Positions 1-12,419 are shown, counted from the first letter of the stretch. The stretch: 64,000 nucleotides of DNA from Eonycteris spelaea (GCA_003508835.1 PUFA01000034.1:8334501-8398500), one strand, 5' to 3'. Notes: generated by a model not told the origin, from the letters alone. Made by a program: numbers and translations.

Positions 1-2974
1 TAAGTCAAACTTCTTCCAGAATAAATCTCCTAAAATAATGATAAAACTTTTTATCAAATATACACAGATATTGTTCTAAACCTAATCATTCTTTAGGATT
101 TACATTTTAATTCCCATGAAATATCACTGATAAACTGTGCTTAACTTTTCTAAAATTTATTGGAAATTGTTAATATATTTTTTCATATAGTCCCTTAATT
201 TTGGATTAAGTTCAATCAGATGCTCTGGAATGTAAGTAAAGCAAGCCAATGACTTTTTCAATAATTTGCAAAGAAAGGGTCATTTTTGTTTCAATTCTTA
301 TTTTAGTCCTTGACCAACTCTTGAAAAAATTCTACCCATAGGCAATGCATTTTGGTATTAAACAACGATAACCTGTTTTGTCACATAAAGCTAAAAACGG
401 TACTGTAATTGTAGGGCTGGCTGTATTAGAGTCACCTTTTGATAGTCCTACTTAATATCGAATTCAGGTCTACAGATGAAGTTTTACTTTTGATAAATTC
501 CTTGTGAATAAGCTCACATATGAACTGACTCTCAGTGTTTTTACTGTGCATTTGTGCCATTACTACATAATTTATGTAGTGTTTCCATCATAATTTATTT
601 GTTTCAAAGTATTAATTTACTGTGCTGTTAACTAGTTTGTTTTGCTACTTTACAGAATAAACAATGTTCTAAATATTTCTCTTCAGGACTTAAAAGCATA
701 GTTCTGAACAAGGATAGATTAATTTGAGATGATACATTTATGATTTAACCATCTCAGGTTAGAATTATTTCCATGTCTCTGACATGTCTTCTGTTTACTA
801 ATAGTATCATTCAAAAGTGGCACTTTTTCATTTTTTGGAAATATTGAGAGTTTCCCTGGAGGCTGGTAAAATGAACAATTCTGCAATTGTGTGAATTATA
901 TAGGTCTTTGCTAATGTTAGCGTAACCTAACTAGCTTTATGAACTATACATGATATTGCTATAACTTATAGGAGAACTTTGATTCATATATTTTACATTG
1001 CAGGTGTTTAAAATGTTCATTATATCTTACGAATTTAATCTGTGTGTGTAAAATGGATGTTTGGTAGAAAGATGACAGCATAATTTAATCGATAATTATT
1101 TTTGAAGTAAAGACATTCAGGCTGAAGAAAAGGAAGAATGATGAGGATACTTGGTTCCAAATGTGAGATACTCCTCATACTGCTTCAATAGTGATAAACT
1201 TGTTAAAAAATTTTTTTTTCTTGGAGGGAGAAAAACCTGTTGAATTTGTGAAGAGTCCAGTTTTAATAAAACTTTTATATTATGCGAGAAAATGTAAAAT
1301 TTAAGACTATGTAAATGTGAAAAATTAAGAACTAATGTAGTTGTAGAGATTTGTAGTCAGAAAATTGTTTCAAAAAATAATTTGGGTCATTTGCATTTTT
1401 TAGAATGTTACAAAAATAAATTTAAAAAATCAGTATGTAATTTTTAAAATGAGTGCAGTCAAAAATTGAAATACTAATTTTTATTTAATAAAATAAACTT
1501 CTAAAATGTCTTAAAATATAAATATTACTTTCACTAATGTAGGCTTAAATAAGTTGGGGAAATCTCTATTTAATGAAGTGATTATATTTTCCTATTTCTA
1601 GAAATAAGCGTCTTTTTAATTATGGGAACAAATTTTTCATGATATTTTCTCAAGAGTTAGACTTTAACTAATTATAATGTTAAAAGCCAAACTGTAACAG
1701 TGGATGAAAGAATGAATAAACCAACACACAAAATAAAAGCAAAATCAGTTATATTTTACTTCAAAAACCTAATCCCATGTGATAACTAATAATTAAAAAA
1801 AATAATTTCTATATACTTTATTAGTTGAAAGCTATATTTAAAAAATAAGAACATAAAACAAATTAAGTGGAAAGAAAAATTGAAATCTTTTGCATACCCA
1901 CAACATCAAGAATGATAAATCATAAAGTAAAAATCAGACTCTTTATTAGACACTTTCTTTAGACACATATGTAGACACTTATTCAAGTCCTCTCTGATCT
2001 GTCTATTCATTCTGTATTCACAATCTTATGAACCAAAATACATGATTAGTAAATTTAGGTATTTTTATGAGACAGCCATCCAAACACTACTCAAATATAT
2101 TTTCAGCTCGTGTGAACTTTTGAATGAATAGGCTATAACAGCTTAATTTTTTTTTCTAAATCTCTATATATGATTTTTAGTCATCAGTCTCTCAGGGCAA
2201 ACAAGTGGGCCATGACTCACTGGTTGGAACATTTCAAGCCATAAGACTAAATATTTTTATGTTTAAAGCATCAAAATGGAGTAGAGATTGGGGACCTTCA
2301 TGCTGCTCCTGGATGTCCCACCAACGAAGGTCATGACCTTGCTCTTTGGAGTGAATGGATTGTCAGAATCAGGTGGGACATTGGAGTCAGCTGATCTGAA
2401 CCACTCATTATACACAAGAAGGAAGAATAATCAGTAATCAGTACAGTAACACATACGCTTTGATCAGGTCCCAGTGCTAATCATTCATTTAATTAAACCT
2501 TGTCTTGATCAAAGTGTTCCCTTCATGAAGTCTTAGATGAGTCTGTTTTTCTGGTATAAATTGCGAGCCTTATGATATTCAAGCTTGTTTTTCACCCTTT
2601 TAAATGATACAGATGAAGTACATTGAGTGCACTTTAGATGAAGGATACCATTATAGGAGGAGAAAGAAGAGCTACTTTAGAATATAGATAAAGGGTGAAT
2701 TATCAAGTTCATGTTGAATTTTGGAGGTGAAATTTCTTAAGCGTTTCAAAGGGAAGAATAATTTTTTTTTTTTTTGGCGAGTGTTAAATGAAAGAAACTA
2801 TTTGGAAAAATTATTCAATTCTCTGACTATTTCCTGCATTTAGCTAAGGCTTATCATTTCAGCCTTGTTTGGACCTATGTATAAAACAAGACCTTCACAT
2901 TTGGTTTTGGGCTGAAGAGCCAGTGCTGGATGAACACAAACACTGCTTGAAAGATGAGGAAGCTACCAGCTGCT
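1..2974. other. AT-rich stretch, no gene recognised
   Basis: I see no ORF of note, no recognisable repeat consensus, and no RNA gene in this stretch. It is strongly AT-rich with many short A and T runs, for example around 1,210, 1,795 and 2,761. It could be unique intronic or intergenic DNA or repeats too old to recognise by eye. Confidence 0.5.
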
Positions 2975-3385
2975 TATTTACCCAATAGTTTCTTGTTTCC
3001 TCGGAGGCATACAGCTAGACTTCATTTCAAAGCCTCATTTAAAGTTTGGTTTCTCCACATGAAAATTATGGCCGGTGGAATGCGGGTTGAAATAACATGC
3101 CCAGCTGCTGGTCTGACTCATAAACACCCTCCCACATACCACCATCCATTCTCTCGCTCTTTCCCAGTGTACGGCCAAAGGAAAACACTCCAGGATCCAG
3201 AGAGGGCAAAACTGTGAGGTGGTAGAAACATAGAAAAGGTCATCAGGAAAGCCAACCAAGTAGGAACAACTATGCTGGGCTGTTTTGTGTGAGAGAAATA
3301 AACTTTTACTGTGTTAAGCCACTGAATTCCTGGGGTTGTTTATTATAGCAGTCAGCCCACCCTAGTTCATGAGACAATTATGGGC
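2975..3385 (+). repeat. MLT1-type (ERVL-MaLR) solo LTR
   Basis: The 3' half matches the typical MaLR LTR ending: a gtgagagagaaataaac block with the polyadenylation signal at about 3,297, then a 'gttaagccactga' block, then 'ggggttgttta' and a short terminal segment near 3,385. The 5' part resembles the 'ctagacttcatttc' opening of older MLT1 subfamilies. It is diverged, and no internal retroviral region is attached. The 87-codon ORF inside it is a by-product of the LTR sequence, not a gene. Family assignment is from memory; the subfamily is uncertain. Confidence 0.7.
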
Positions 3386-5139
3386 TACCATCAGCAGGAA
3401 CTGGATATGTGTAATCAAGTTTATTTTCAAAAAATGGAAAAATATAACACCCTTTAGAGTGAATCCAAGCAACTACTTATGAATCCTGAGCACCTATAAC
3501 AGTGCCTGACACACATAAAATATCAATAGACATTTGCTGAATGAAAGTTGGGTGATGAAAGACTAAATTCAACATGGTAATTAATTAGCCGCAGATGCTC
3601 CTGTGGTATTAAAGTGATCAAAATGAAAACTACACACTTAGCGGTGGTATTTTAAAGATATGTTTTGTTCCTTGTGAACGAGGAAACAAGAAGTTGAGCT
3701 GCCACATTTCCAGGCCAGCCTGAATTCAGCACCATTTATGAGCATCACTAAGCTTTTATGTGAAAGCCATTCATCTGGGTGGCAAACCCATGGTCAGCTC
3801 TTACCTGCGGGATGGAAGAGAACCCGAAGATTCCCTGACATGTTTGTACAAAGAATAGACTCTTTAAAAATATATGATTCACTTCTACCCAAAGATGTGC
3901 ACATTTGTGTTTTTAATAGTGTCACATGAATTATGTCTCTATTAGAACGAAAGCTCCCTTTTTGATTGTTTTTCCTAACTCATACAGTAGGAAGCAGATT
4001 TCTGTCTGCATTTCAGCCTTTTTGCCCTCTGCGACAAAATCTGTCGACTCGCTCTTCGTGTATCATGTGGGATCCATGCAGATGCAAGCAAGGTGAAAGC
4101 AAACACTTGCATTTGTAAACAGAAATGGAAAAATACCTTTGAAAGACTCTTACTCTAGCAGAAGGTGGTATTTGCCCTGGAAATGACTGATTGTCAATTA
4201 CATTTCACGTCGGACCTAGCTAAGGCATTACTCATAAGGGACAAGAAAGGCAGTTTCTTTTTTTAATTTTTATTTTCTTTTTTTACTTTTTATTCAGAAC
4301 AGACAAGTAGGTAGGGAAGGACAGAGAGCAGTAAAAAGGAAATTATATTTTGTGTTGGTAAGTGTAAAGGTTCTTCATTTATTTAATTCTTACATTTTAT
4401 GCTCCTGTTTATAGATGGAAAAGTAATAAAAATGAAAATTTACAACGGACAACAATTGTAAAGGACGTCTGAGAGCCAAACGGGATTATTTTTTTATGAG
4501 TGCCGCGAAGGAAAAAAGAGATTGGAAAGCCCTGCCATAAATTACTCAGTAATGACTAGCCTTACCAACTTGACCTTATTTTGAGGACTAAGAAAAGGAA
4601 CATTATTAAGATGACAGTCCAGGATCCCTGAATGCACTGAGCAATCCTGTCTCTAATGCGTGTGCTGAGACCTTGGTCTGAAACAGCCTACCTTTTTCTT
4701 TTCCGCCTTGAGAGTGCTCTGCTCACTGTTGACCCGACAGCTCTCAGTCAGCACCTGTCGAACTGCCCGCATTACCACCTCCCCAGTATTAATGGATTGC
4801 ACCGGATGCTGCATGAGCAGAGAGCATCCTGGTTTATTGATACTCGCTCATACACAGACAACAGGGGGCCTCTTCTTCAGGACTGTGAGCTTCTTCCGGG
4901 CAGAGGCTGTGAGATTCACACTGTTTCCCAGATGGTTATTTAATGTTTGTTACATAAATAAATATGTCACACTTCCGAACTTCAGGAGGAAGGAAGAGCA
5001 TTGAAACCATGGCCCTGGGGTTTCCACCTGCCACATCCTCCTGGACAGGTTGACTAGAAAGGCAGGGTCCCTTTGTCCCGTTTTATTCCTTGATATTTTT
5101 GCTAGAGCCATTTGAAGAGACATATCTCTTTCTCTGATC
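3386..5139. other. No gene recognised; short L2/MIR-like tail inside
   Basis: Mostly unique-looking DNA. A short block at about 3,485-3,545 (cagtgcctgacacacataaa, followed by a 'ttgctgaatga' end) resembles the 3' tail of an ancient L2 or MIR element. Short overlapping ORFs at 4,656-5,004 occur in two frames at once and show no recognisable protein, so I do not call them genes. Confidence 0.4.
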
Positions 5140-5600
5140 ACAACTAGTACAGAAAAAGGTTAACTCAGCAGGTCTGGGTTGCTCCAACCTTGCATATGCC
5201 AAATGAAAACCAGCCCCCAGGGCTGGCTGGCTCTTGGGAGATAAGCTCTGAGGCCCTGGAATGTTTGGCAAGATGAGAATGTTTTTGCATGCCTGAGGGC
5301 TGGGGCCTTGCTGTGCAATTGTTATCTTAACAATGTGACTTAATGGTGAATACCGGATTTTTGCTCTGGGTTGAGGGCTAGAGTCTGAATAGCTGAGATC
5401 AGTCACACAGGGACCCTGTATGTGACTGCCCCCCCCCACCGTTAAAACTCCTGGATGGCTGAGAGAATTGAGCATGTGCCCGTGTGACACCCCGAGAGGG
5501 ACCACCTGGAAGCTTGTGCCTGGTTTCTCCTGGACTTTGCTCCACGTGCCTTCCCCCTCATTCATCTTAGAGACGCCTGACACTAACTCCCCCATCAGCT
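5140..5600 (+). repeat. ERVL-like solo LTR, family uncertain
   Basis: The segment around 5,440-5,580 (aactcctggatggctgagag, then 'ccacctggaagcttgtgcct' and 'cctggactttgctcc') matches the body of a class III/ERVL-type LTR as I remember it. No gag, pol or env remnant is adjacent, so it is a solo LTR. A 170-codon minus-strand ORF (5,083-5,595) overlaps it and is explained by the relatively GC-rich LTR sequence. No similarity of that peptide to a known protein is apparent. Confidence 0.5.
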
Positions 5601-6109
5601 TAGATGCTATGACTCAGTAGTATGGTATGTGAAAACTAATAATTATGGAGACCAGGAAGTGTAGAGTCTGGGAAGGTGTTCTGGGGGCAGAGTGCAATGG
5701 GTTCTTTGAGGAAGTTGGGCCTTTCCACTTTAGTGGGATTATGTGGTTAGAGCCAGACCTGGCTGGGGTAAACTCTCAGCTTAGCTTCCTCTGACGCAAA
5801 AGGTATCTTCATGTTCCCAAGGGAAGGAGGTGAAGGAAAACTGAGGGTTGAGTATCTATAACTTGCAATTTTGCAGATTTGGGAGTGCCAATTCCGCTCA
5901 AGGCAGCTTGTCGACCAGCCTTGCTAGGAATGGTCCCTCTGGGCAGTGGGAAGAACAGATATGCGTTGGAGTGAGCAGAGAGGTGGCCTGTCTCAATCTT
6001 GTTGGCTGTGTTGGCTCCCTAAGAAAAAGGGAATCTCTTTACACATCCCTTGGATAAACTCTTGAAATTAGCACTTAAAATCTTTGAGTTGAGTAATAGG
6101 TTGAGTATA
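5601..6109. other. No feature recognised
   Basis: Unique-looking DNA of moderate GC content. Short ORFs only; nothing recognisable as an exon or repeat. Confidence 0.4.
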
Positions 6110-6270
6110 CGGTGGGTTTTGGACCTGGAGTTACAGCATTCACATCCTGATGCTGCCACTTGCCCCCTGTGTGACTTTTGGCAGGAGGAAATTTCCGCGG
6201 CCTCGGTTTCCTCACCCGTGTCTGGACAGTGTCTGGCACCTACTAGGTGCTCAGTAAATGCCAACTGCTG
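6110..6270 (+). repeat. MIR (tRNA-derived ancient SINE)
   Basis: The segment contains the MIR core, 'gctgccacttgccccctgtg' with 'tgtgacttttggca', followed by a cctc-ggtttcctc block and the 3' 'gtgtctggcacctactaggt' / 'gctcagtaaatg' end. It is a diverged but nearly full-length copy in sense orientation. Confidence 0.85.
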
Positions 6271-7129
6271 TTGGTTTTTATTCTGGATCTGTCCAATAAA
6301 CAGCAGAGTTGCTATTCTAACTCTGTTGTTGGGAAGAGGTTTATGTGCCTAAAATAGCTTCGTGGAGCTGAAACAAAGAAGAGAGACTGGAACTGGGTCA
6401 GCACTTCGCGAGTCGGTGATAGAAATTGCACTTAAACACTGTTTCTTCCATATCCCATTCAAGGAAGAGGATTTCTTTACAGCAAATAGGTTGGGCTGTG
6501 TCCCTTGGTGGCTTTTCTCCTCTCTCCCTCCCCGCTGTGCTCCTTTCCTGACTCCTGCCAGCCGCCGTGATGGGGCCGCAGGCGCACGGCTGGCCAGGAC
6601 GAATTTCTTGCTTCATCGGACAAAGCAAGTGTGAGGCTGATATCGCCCCTGAGGCCAAGAGGGCAAATCTGTCAAAATAGAAACTTAAATAGTAGGCAAA
6701 CTCTGGATTGAAAATAGTCTCTTCCTTTGACATATTCAGGATAGTCCCCAAATGATAAAGCCTATTTTTACACAGATTTGAAAGACCAAGGCCAGTTGTG
6801 TTTTCTGGAACGTGATATCCTCAGTGTGCTGAGGGTCTGATGTCACATGGCTGTCTTGTATAGCAGGCTAAGCTGCCCCATTTACACTACAGTTTTTTTT
6901 TAAAAAAGGCATGGGGGGCATTTTGTTTCTCTGGGGCCATGGGCTCCATTTCCAAACTCTTAAGAGTTTTAATAAGACTGACATATTTAAAGAAATGAGT
7001 AAGAATTCCTGGCAAAATTTTTTCGTCTCTAACAAAAATTCAAACTGTATTTAACAAAACCAGAAAACGAAAACTAACACCCACTGTTGGATGACACAGG
7101 TAAACAGCATACATTTCTGAAGAAGAATT
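6271..7129. other. No feature recognised
   Basis: Unique-looking DNA. A local CpG-containing patch at about 6,550-6,650 is too small to call a CpG island. ORFs on both strands (6,362-6,634 and 6,398-6,751) overlap each other and have no recognisable product. Confidence 0.4.
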
Positions 7130-7560
7130 TGTTAGTGGGTATAAATAACCTTGTAATGATCATATCCTTTGACCCAGGCATTCTGAGGATCAAATGCAGC
7201 TGTTAGCAAATTTGCCCATGGACTGAACTCAACCTGTGGCCTGTGTTTGTACGGCCAGCAAGGTAAGGATGGTTGGTACAATTTTAAAGCGTTTGTTAAA
7301 AGAGGAGGGAGAAAATAGAAGAGACAGACTGTACATTTCACAAACCTAGATTTTTACTGTCTGGCCCTTTCTATAGCAAGTTTGCTTACTCCTGATCTTA
7401 CCTAAAAAAAATAATCCAGAACATGCAAAACCTCTGTGAGCAAGGATCATCTTTGTAGTAGTTTTCTAGGAGTTCAAAAGACTGGAAAGAGTCTACATGC
7501 CCAGGATAGAAGAATGGCTGTGGTTATACAGCTATTAAGTACTTCATGTAAGAGGATGTT
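7130..7560 (+). repeat. L1 ORF2-tail fragment split by a DNA transposon
   Basis: The left part (about 7,155-7,185, tcctttgacccaggcattct) and the right part (about 7,400-7,560, including aaaagactggaaagagtcta and 'acagctattaagtac') match consecutive pieces of the ancient L1 ORF2 3' region in sense orientation. The stretch between them is a different repeat. The copy is old and non-functional. Confidence 0.65.
7190..7385 (-). mobile_element. hAT-like non-autonomous DNA transposon fossil, nested in L1
   Basis: The ends ('gttagcaaatttgcccatgg' on the left, 'ctgtctggccctttctatag' with 'caagtttgct' on the right) match a common mammalian MER-type hAT repeat, read here in antisense. A second copy of the same family lies at 27,801-28,000 in the same orientation. 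I cannot assign the exact family name from memory. It is much too short to encode a transposase. Confidence 0.55.
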
Positions 7561-8224
7561 TTACCACCAGTTAAGTGATGGCTAGTGAGGGTCATGGGTC
7601 TATGAATCTGAATTTTGCCCATCGTAGGAAGATTTTACGGATTGCCATTGCTCACAGGTGTTTTCTTACTCCTCAGTGCTCAATGCAGACTGGATAAGCT
7701 GCACATTTAAACATTTGAACAGGAATGTCCTGACTTACGAGAAGGACCCTGACAGCTTCTGGTAACTGCTCTGACTTTTAGGATGCTCGCAGCAAGCAGG
7801 TGATACCCAAGGTCACACAGTCTACTTGGAGAGATGTTCTAGCTCAGGATACTGTTATTTTCTCTTAAGGAAGGTTCTCTTTTTCCTGGCAGCTCTCAGA
7901 GTCTGGCGTGGGCGGGTGGGATTCCAATGCTCTTTAATGGATTTATATGTTTTTCTGAAACTGGATATAGTAAGGCACGTTAAATATATCTCATTACATG
8001 GGACTTAACCTGGTTATTTTTATAGAAGTCTGGCTTCAGAGTCATGGCCAGGAATATAATTGAGGCCACATTTTTGTTTTATTGAAAAACATCAGAGAGT
8101 TTACATTGTTTGCCCTTGTCAGGGAAAGAGACAATGTTGATTGTTTCAGCCTTTCCAATGAAGAATTTGAGAGGGATTCCCTAACTTAGGCCTTGTGCCA
8201 GCAATTTGTTAGCGATTGAGCAAA
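7561..8224. other. No feature recognised
   Basis: Unique-looking DNA. Possible MIR trace at about 7,800-7,825 ('cccaaggtcacacag'), too short to call. A 60-codon ORF at 7,826-8,008 has no recognisable product. Confidence 0.35.
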
Positions 8225-8735
8225 GTGCGCTCAGTACAGATCAGATCTCTCCTCTCTGTTACTCTAAACCCCGCGGTGGTCTCACGGTGCTCTAAGATGA
8301 CATCCAAGCTCCTTGGTGTAGAACCAGGTCTTGCCACCGTATCCCCAGCTTCACTGATCACAGGACCTTCATCAGCATGTGAGATGCTTGCTTTCTTCTG
8401 CAGTTTTGTTCAGAACCTACAACTTATGTGTCACCGCCTCAAGAGATCCCTTCCATGATTGCTCCAGTGAAGAAGCAACCCATCTCTCCTGCCCTCGTCA
8501 CTTTCATTCCCATAATCCTGTTTTATTATATTTTTTATAACACCTACATTATTTGAAATAATCCTATTGGTTTGTTCTGTTGCTTACCTATTTGTTATGT
8601 GTGCATGTATTTGTGCATCTATTGTCCCCCTCTGCTCCCTCCCTAGAATGTATGCGTTTTGAGGGAGGGGACCCGTATCCCTAGCACGTAGAACACCATT
8701 TGTAAGAGAGCCTGGAATGAAGTAGTTTCCCAAGT
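8225..8735 (+). repeat. L2 LINE 3' region
   Basis: The order of blocks fits the L2 3' end in sense: 'tgacatccaagctccttggt', a Pro/Ser-rich pyrimidine segment, 'tctgctccctccctagaatg' with 'ttgagggaggggacc', and 'ccctagcacgtagaacacca'. It is heavily diverged. The 80-codon ORF in it is residual and not a gene. Confidence 0.7.
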
Positions 8736-8779
8736 TTCCTTTTTCATCATGTGCCAGAGGACATCATCTCATCTTTAGG

Positions 8780-9005
8780 ACCCAAAGGTCACCCTTCCAG
8801 ACCTTGTCAGGTGGAGGAGGATGACTCCTCCTCTGTGTTCTGTCTATACTCCTTACACAGCATCTGTGGTGAACTGATGTATCGAATCCCCCACTAACCT
8901 GTGAAGAGGCTGAGGAGGCAAGGACCGAACTCTCTGTAACTATAACTCACAGTCTGACATCTAGAAGGAGCAGGCTTCTGTTGCCTGAATGCACAAGTGA
9001 ATAAA
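8780..9005 (+). repeat. Second L2-like 3' fragment
   Basis: The segment resembles the final part of L2, with a 'gaggcaaggaccgaactctc' block and an ending 'cctgaatgcacaagtgaata'. It is more diverged than the copy immediately upstream, so it could be a separate insertion or an unrelated sequence. Confidence 0.4.
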
Positions 9006-9739
9006 TCTACAGTAGCTTCCCAATGAACACTTATTGTGTTGAATCGACTTGAGTCTACAATTTCTCAATTCCTTTTTTGTCAAGAGAAAATAAAACATAT
9101 TTTGCTTTGTCTATTACTCTAATATTATGATACATCTATTAAGCTAATATTAGTTTTATTCAAATTTAAAAACAAGTGCCTCTATAAAGAAGAATAGCTT
9201 GCTTTATATTTGGTTTAGCTTTCTTTTTCTTCCTTAACTCTCTCTCCTAATTTGATAGACAAACAAAAACTCTAGAAATTATGTGAGTGCATAATATTTC
9301 TAGCTATTATTTTTCTGTTATTCACATCTTTTACCCATTAAGGACATTTACAGTGCTATGGAAAAGGAGTTCTTGAAACAGCTTCAAAGATTTCATTTCA
9401 TGTTTCCATTAGATGAGATTGTATTAAGGTCAGATGCCTCACAAAGAAATAGAAGTTAATCAGGGTCAGGGCTGCATAGTACTTGACATAAAGTAAAGGC
9501 TCAGAGGCAGACATTGTTTAAATGTTCAGGGTGCAAGATCCAGGGATGATGGGAAGATTGTTCAGTCATTCATGCCTTGCCCATTCATCTACTTGCCCAT
9601 TCATACATCCCTTACTTCATAATACTCACTCGAATACAGGAAGAACTTGGGGTAAATTATGATCATGGACAAGAATCAATGAGTTTGTACTAGAGCAACT
9701 AGCTTGGTACTGAGACTTGGTACTTCCATACCCTCTAGT
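9006..9739. other. No feature recognised
   Basis: AT-rich DNA without a recognisable repeat or ORF. Minor MIR-like words near 9,475-9,500 are too short to support a call. Confidence 0.4.
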
Positions 9740-9900
9740 ACTTCCTTGTCTTAGCACTTTTATACTGCTTGCCTATTTATCTGCATTCCTCGTTATACTC
9801 TAAGTTCCTAGAGACTGGGGGCTCTGTGTTGGTCATTATTTTATCCCTAGAGCTTAGCATAAAGACGTGGTAACATGGCAATGGTTGCTGAATGTTTTCT
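9740..9900 (+). repeat. L2 3'-end fragment
   Basis: The blocks 'agttcctagagactgggggc', 'tatccctagagcttagcata' and 'ttgctgaatgttttctgaa' follow the order of the L2 3' terminus in sense. Confidence 0.55.
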
Positions 9901-10515
9901 GAAGGTGTGAGTATATATTCAGCACATAGCCCATTCTGGACTGAATGACTTTGGTTATTACGTTAAGAGAAAAAGCAAATAGAAAGAAAAGTACCCCCAA
10001 AAGGAGAATGAGATTCCTTATGATCTCTTGTTTTATTTGTGCAGAACTTACTTTATGAAAATTGAAAATTTTACTTTAGGTTGGCTGAACTATCCACCCA
10101 CAAATGATTTAAAATTGTCCCTGAAGGGGATGACGCAGAAAAACGAGAATAACTCTTGTTGATATGTGAATTAAACCCCCCCCCCAAGGACACACAGCAG
10201 CCTGTATATCAGTTACATCAGTCTCCTCTATGTTATTGTATTTGCGATGTGAAGTTGACTCCAGGAGACTAAATATAGCATAGAGAGCCCTGGCAGTTTA
10301 TAGGAGCCATGGCCAAAACTTTATCATATGTTTTCCATCAAGCTCCCATTTGAACCTGTTCCTCTTGTATTGGCTTAAGTAGTTTTATCTGGATAAACCA
10401 GGAGCAATGAATATTTTCTTTAAATATCCTTATTTAAAGTTAAAAAGCATCCCCACCTGTGACTTACAGTGTAGAACATATTTAAAGTAGTGCTTTTGGT
10501 TTTCGGTTTTTGTCA

Positions 10516-10655
10516 TTTTCCTCCTTTCTTCTTTCCTTCCTTCCTCCCTCCCTCCCTTCCTCCCTGTCTCTCTCCCTCCTTTCATTCCTTCCTTCCTTTT
10601 TTCCTTCTTCCTTACTTCTTCTTTTCACTCTTCTTCCACACCTTCCTTTTCTTCT
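10516..10655. repeat. Polypyrimidine (TTCC)n/(CCCT)n tract
   Basis: About 140 bases of almost pure C and T on the plus strand built from TTCC, CCTC and CTTC units with few interruptions. Both strands are open, giving low-complexity ORFs of Phe/Pro/Ser (plus) and Arg/Glu/Lys/Gly (minus), which are artefacts. Such homopurine-homopyrimidine tracts can adopt triplex H-DNA. Confidence 0.9.
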
Positions 10656-11044
10656 CTGTCTTTGAATACAGCCCATTAAATGAGTAGAAACAGTACCCAA
10701 ACTTGACAGTGAGATTGCTATCCAAGGTCAATGCTGAGGTCAGCCTCTATCCTGAATGGCAAATAGGAAAAGCAAGGCTGTGCTGCCTTCGAGCTGTCTA
10801 AAGCTTTGGTCCAGGTTTTGGAAAAGGTCTGAGCTTATAATGTGAAGATGTCATCTGTGCCATTGTTTTCTAAGAAAGACCCCCTAAAAATGTAGAAATG
10901 AGTAGCTAATGGAGTTATAAATTATTCATGCTTGTGCACATTTGCCACTTTTCTGATGTACAACTGTAAATGTGGTTAACTAGAGCAGTTGAAATTAAAA
11001 TTTCATCCTCATTAGTTACAACTGGCTGGGGAGAGTAGATGACA
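10656..11044. other. No feature recognised
   Basis: Unique-looking DNA between the polypyrimidine tract and a MIR pair. No ORF or repeat recognised. Confidence 0.35.
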
Positions 11045-11290
11045 TAATCTGCTGAAATGTTTAGCATAGTGCCTGACACATAGTGAGTGCCCAATAGAGG
11101 ACCATTATTTTGTTGAGTTCTTACTATGTGCTAGACACTATTATAGGGGTTTTGTATTTCTTCATGCATTTAACTTTCACAATAATCTTATTCAGTAGAT
11201 ATTGGTATTATTTTCATTTTACATTTGAAGAAGCAGAGAGAGCTCAAGCTCACACAGCTGGTGATAAGTAGTGAAGCCAGATTATCATAA
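11045..11290. repeat. Head-to-head MIR remnants (plus tail, then minus copy)
   Basis: A short MIR 3' tail in sense ('agtgcctgacacatagtgag', about 11,050-11,095) is followed by an antisense MIR-like copy with 'gttcttactatgtgctagac', 'attttcattttacatttgaa' and 'agctcacacagctggtgata'. Two ancient fragments in opposite orientation sit side by side. Confidence 0.7.
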
Positions 11291-12419
11291 TCACAAGCAT
11301 TATTATTACTATCATTACTTATATCTGGTTTGGGGAACTATATAAGAAGGATTATTGATTATTAAATGGAATAGAACGTTAGCTTGAGAGGATTTTAAAA
11401 TAAGATTTACTGTATTCAAATTATAAAACAAGTGAAAATTGATTAGAGTTTGAAGAAATGCAAAATTTTAAAGATTGAAGGAGAAAATGAACCCCACTCA
11501 TTATCCCGCTCTAAGAAGAAGACTTGGATTATAATACTAATACTAGTTTCAAACTAATTCCAAAGGAATGTATGTAGTGCTTTCTCAAGGATCTTGTCTA
11601 AAAATGATAGATTTCTTCTTTTATAAAGTACTTCACGTCACTTAATTTTGTATCTTCATACCACTTGATGGTTGTATTACAAATTATCTGCTTGCATTTA
11701 CCTCTACTGTACTGACATCCAGAAAAAAGCATCCCTTGAGGGCAATCTCCTTGTCTTACCATCTTTTCATTCTTTGCTCAATGACAGACACACAGTAGTG
11801 CTTGGAAAATGTGATTATCAGTTGATTTAAACACCATATACACATGCACACACAGAGTCACAAGTATATACTCCAAGTCTTCCTGTAAGCCTTCCACAAA
11901 AGGACTTCGAAGACTGAAAGTTGCAGAGGCGGTGAAATCTGTTCTAGCCACATTTATCTTGCCTATTGGACTTGTGCTGAAGGAAGAGAGGTGTTAGAGA
12001 ATGCCTGTGGATTGCCGTTAACTCCATCAGATGGCGAGTCCTATGGTAGCATCTGTTCCAGTTGGGTATCTTTACTGAAGCACATCATAGTAGCGAGCTC
12101 TTAGGATGCCATGGTTGACCTCTCAGATGCTTTCTTTGCTATGCCAATTTGAAGGGACTACCAGAAGCAGCTTCCTTTTACCTGACAGGATCAAGAGTAA
12201 AACTTCTTAGTGTAGGCTCAGGGCTGTGTCCACTCTCCTATTGTCTGCCACAACGTGGTCTGCAGAGATGTTGATGTCTCGACATTCCAAAGAATAACAT
12301 ACTAGTCCATGACATTGTGCCAAATGGACTTAGATGAGCAGGAATACCAAGTACTTTAGGCACCTTACTTAGACACAGGTGAGTCAAAGGGTGGGAAAAA
12401 TATCTTAATTTCTGGTGTC
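11291..12419. other. No gene recognised; possible L2 tail near 11,700-11,835
   Basis: Mostly AT-rich unique DNA. A block at 11,735-11,815 ('ccttgagggcaatctccttg' then 'gacagacacacagtagtgct') resembles the L2 3' end but is weak. The rest shows nothing recognisable. Confidence 0.35.

Noticed and set aside
5083..5595. 170-codon minus-strand ORF
   Set aside because: It overlaps an ERVL-like LTR in the opposite orientation, and the peptide is unrecognisable. Composition of the LTR explains the open frame.
10482..10700. Arg/Glu/Lys-rich and Phe/Pro/Ser-rich ORFs
   Set aside because: Low-complexity translations of the polypyrimidine tract.
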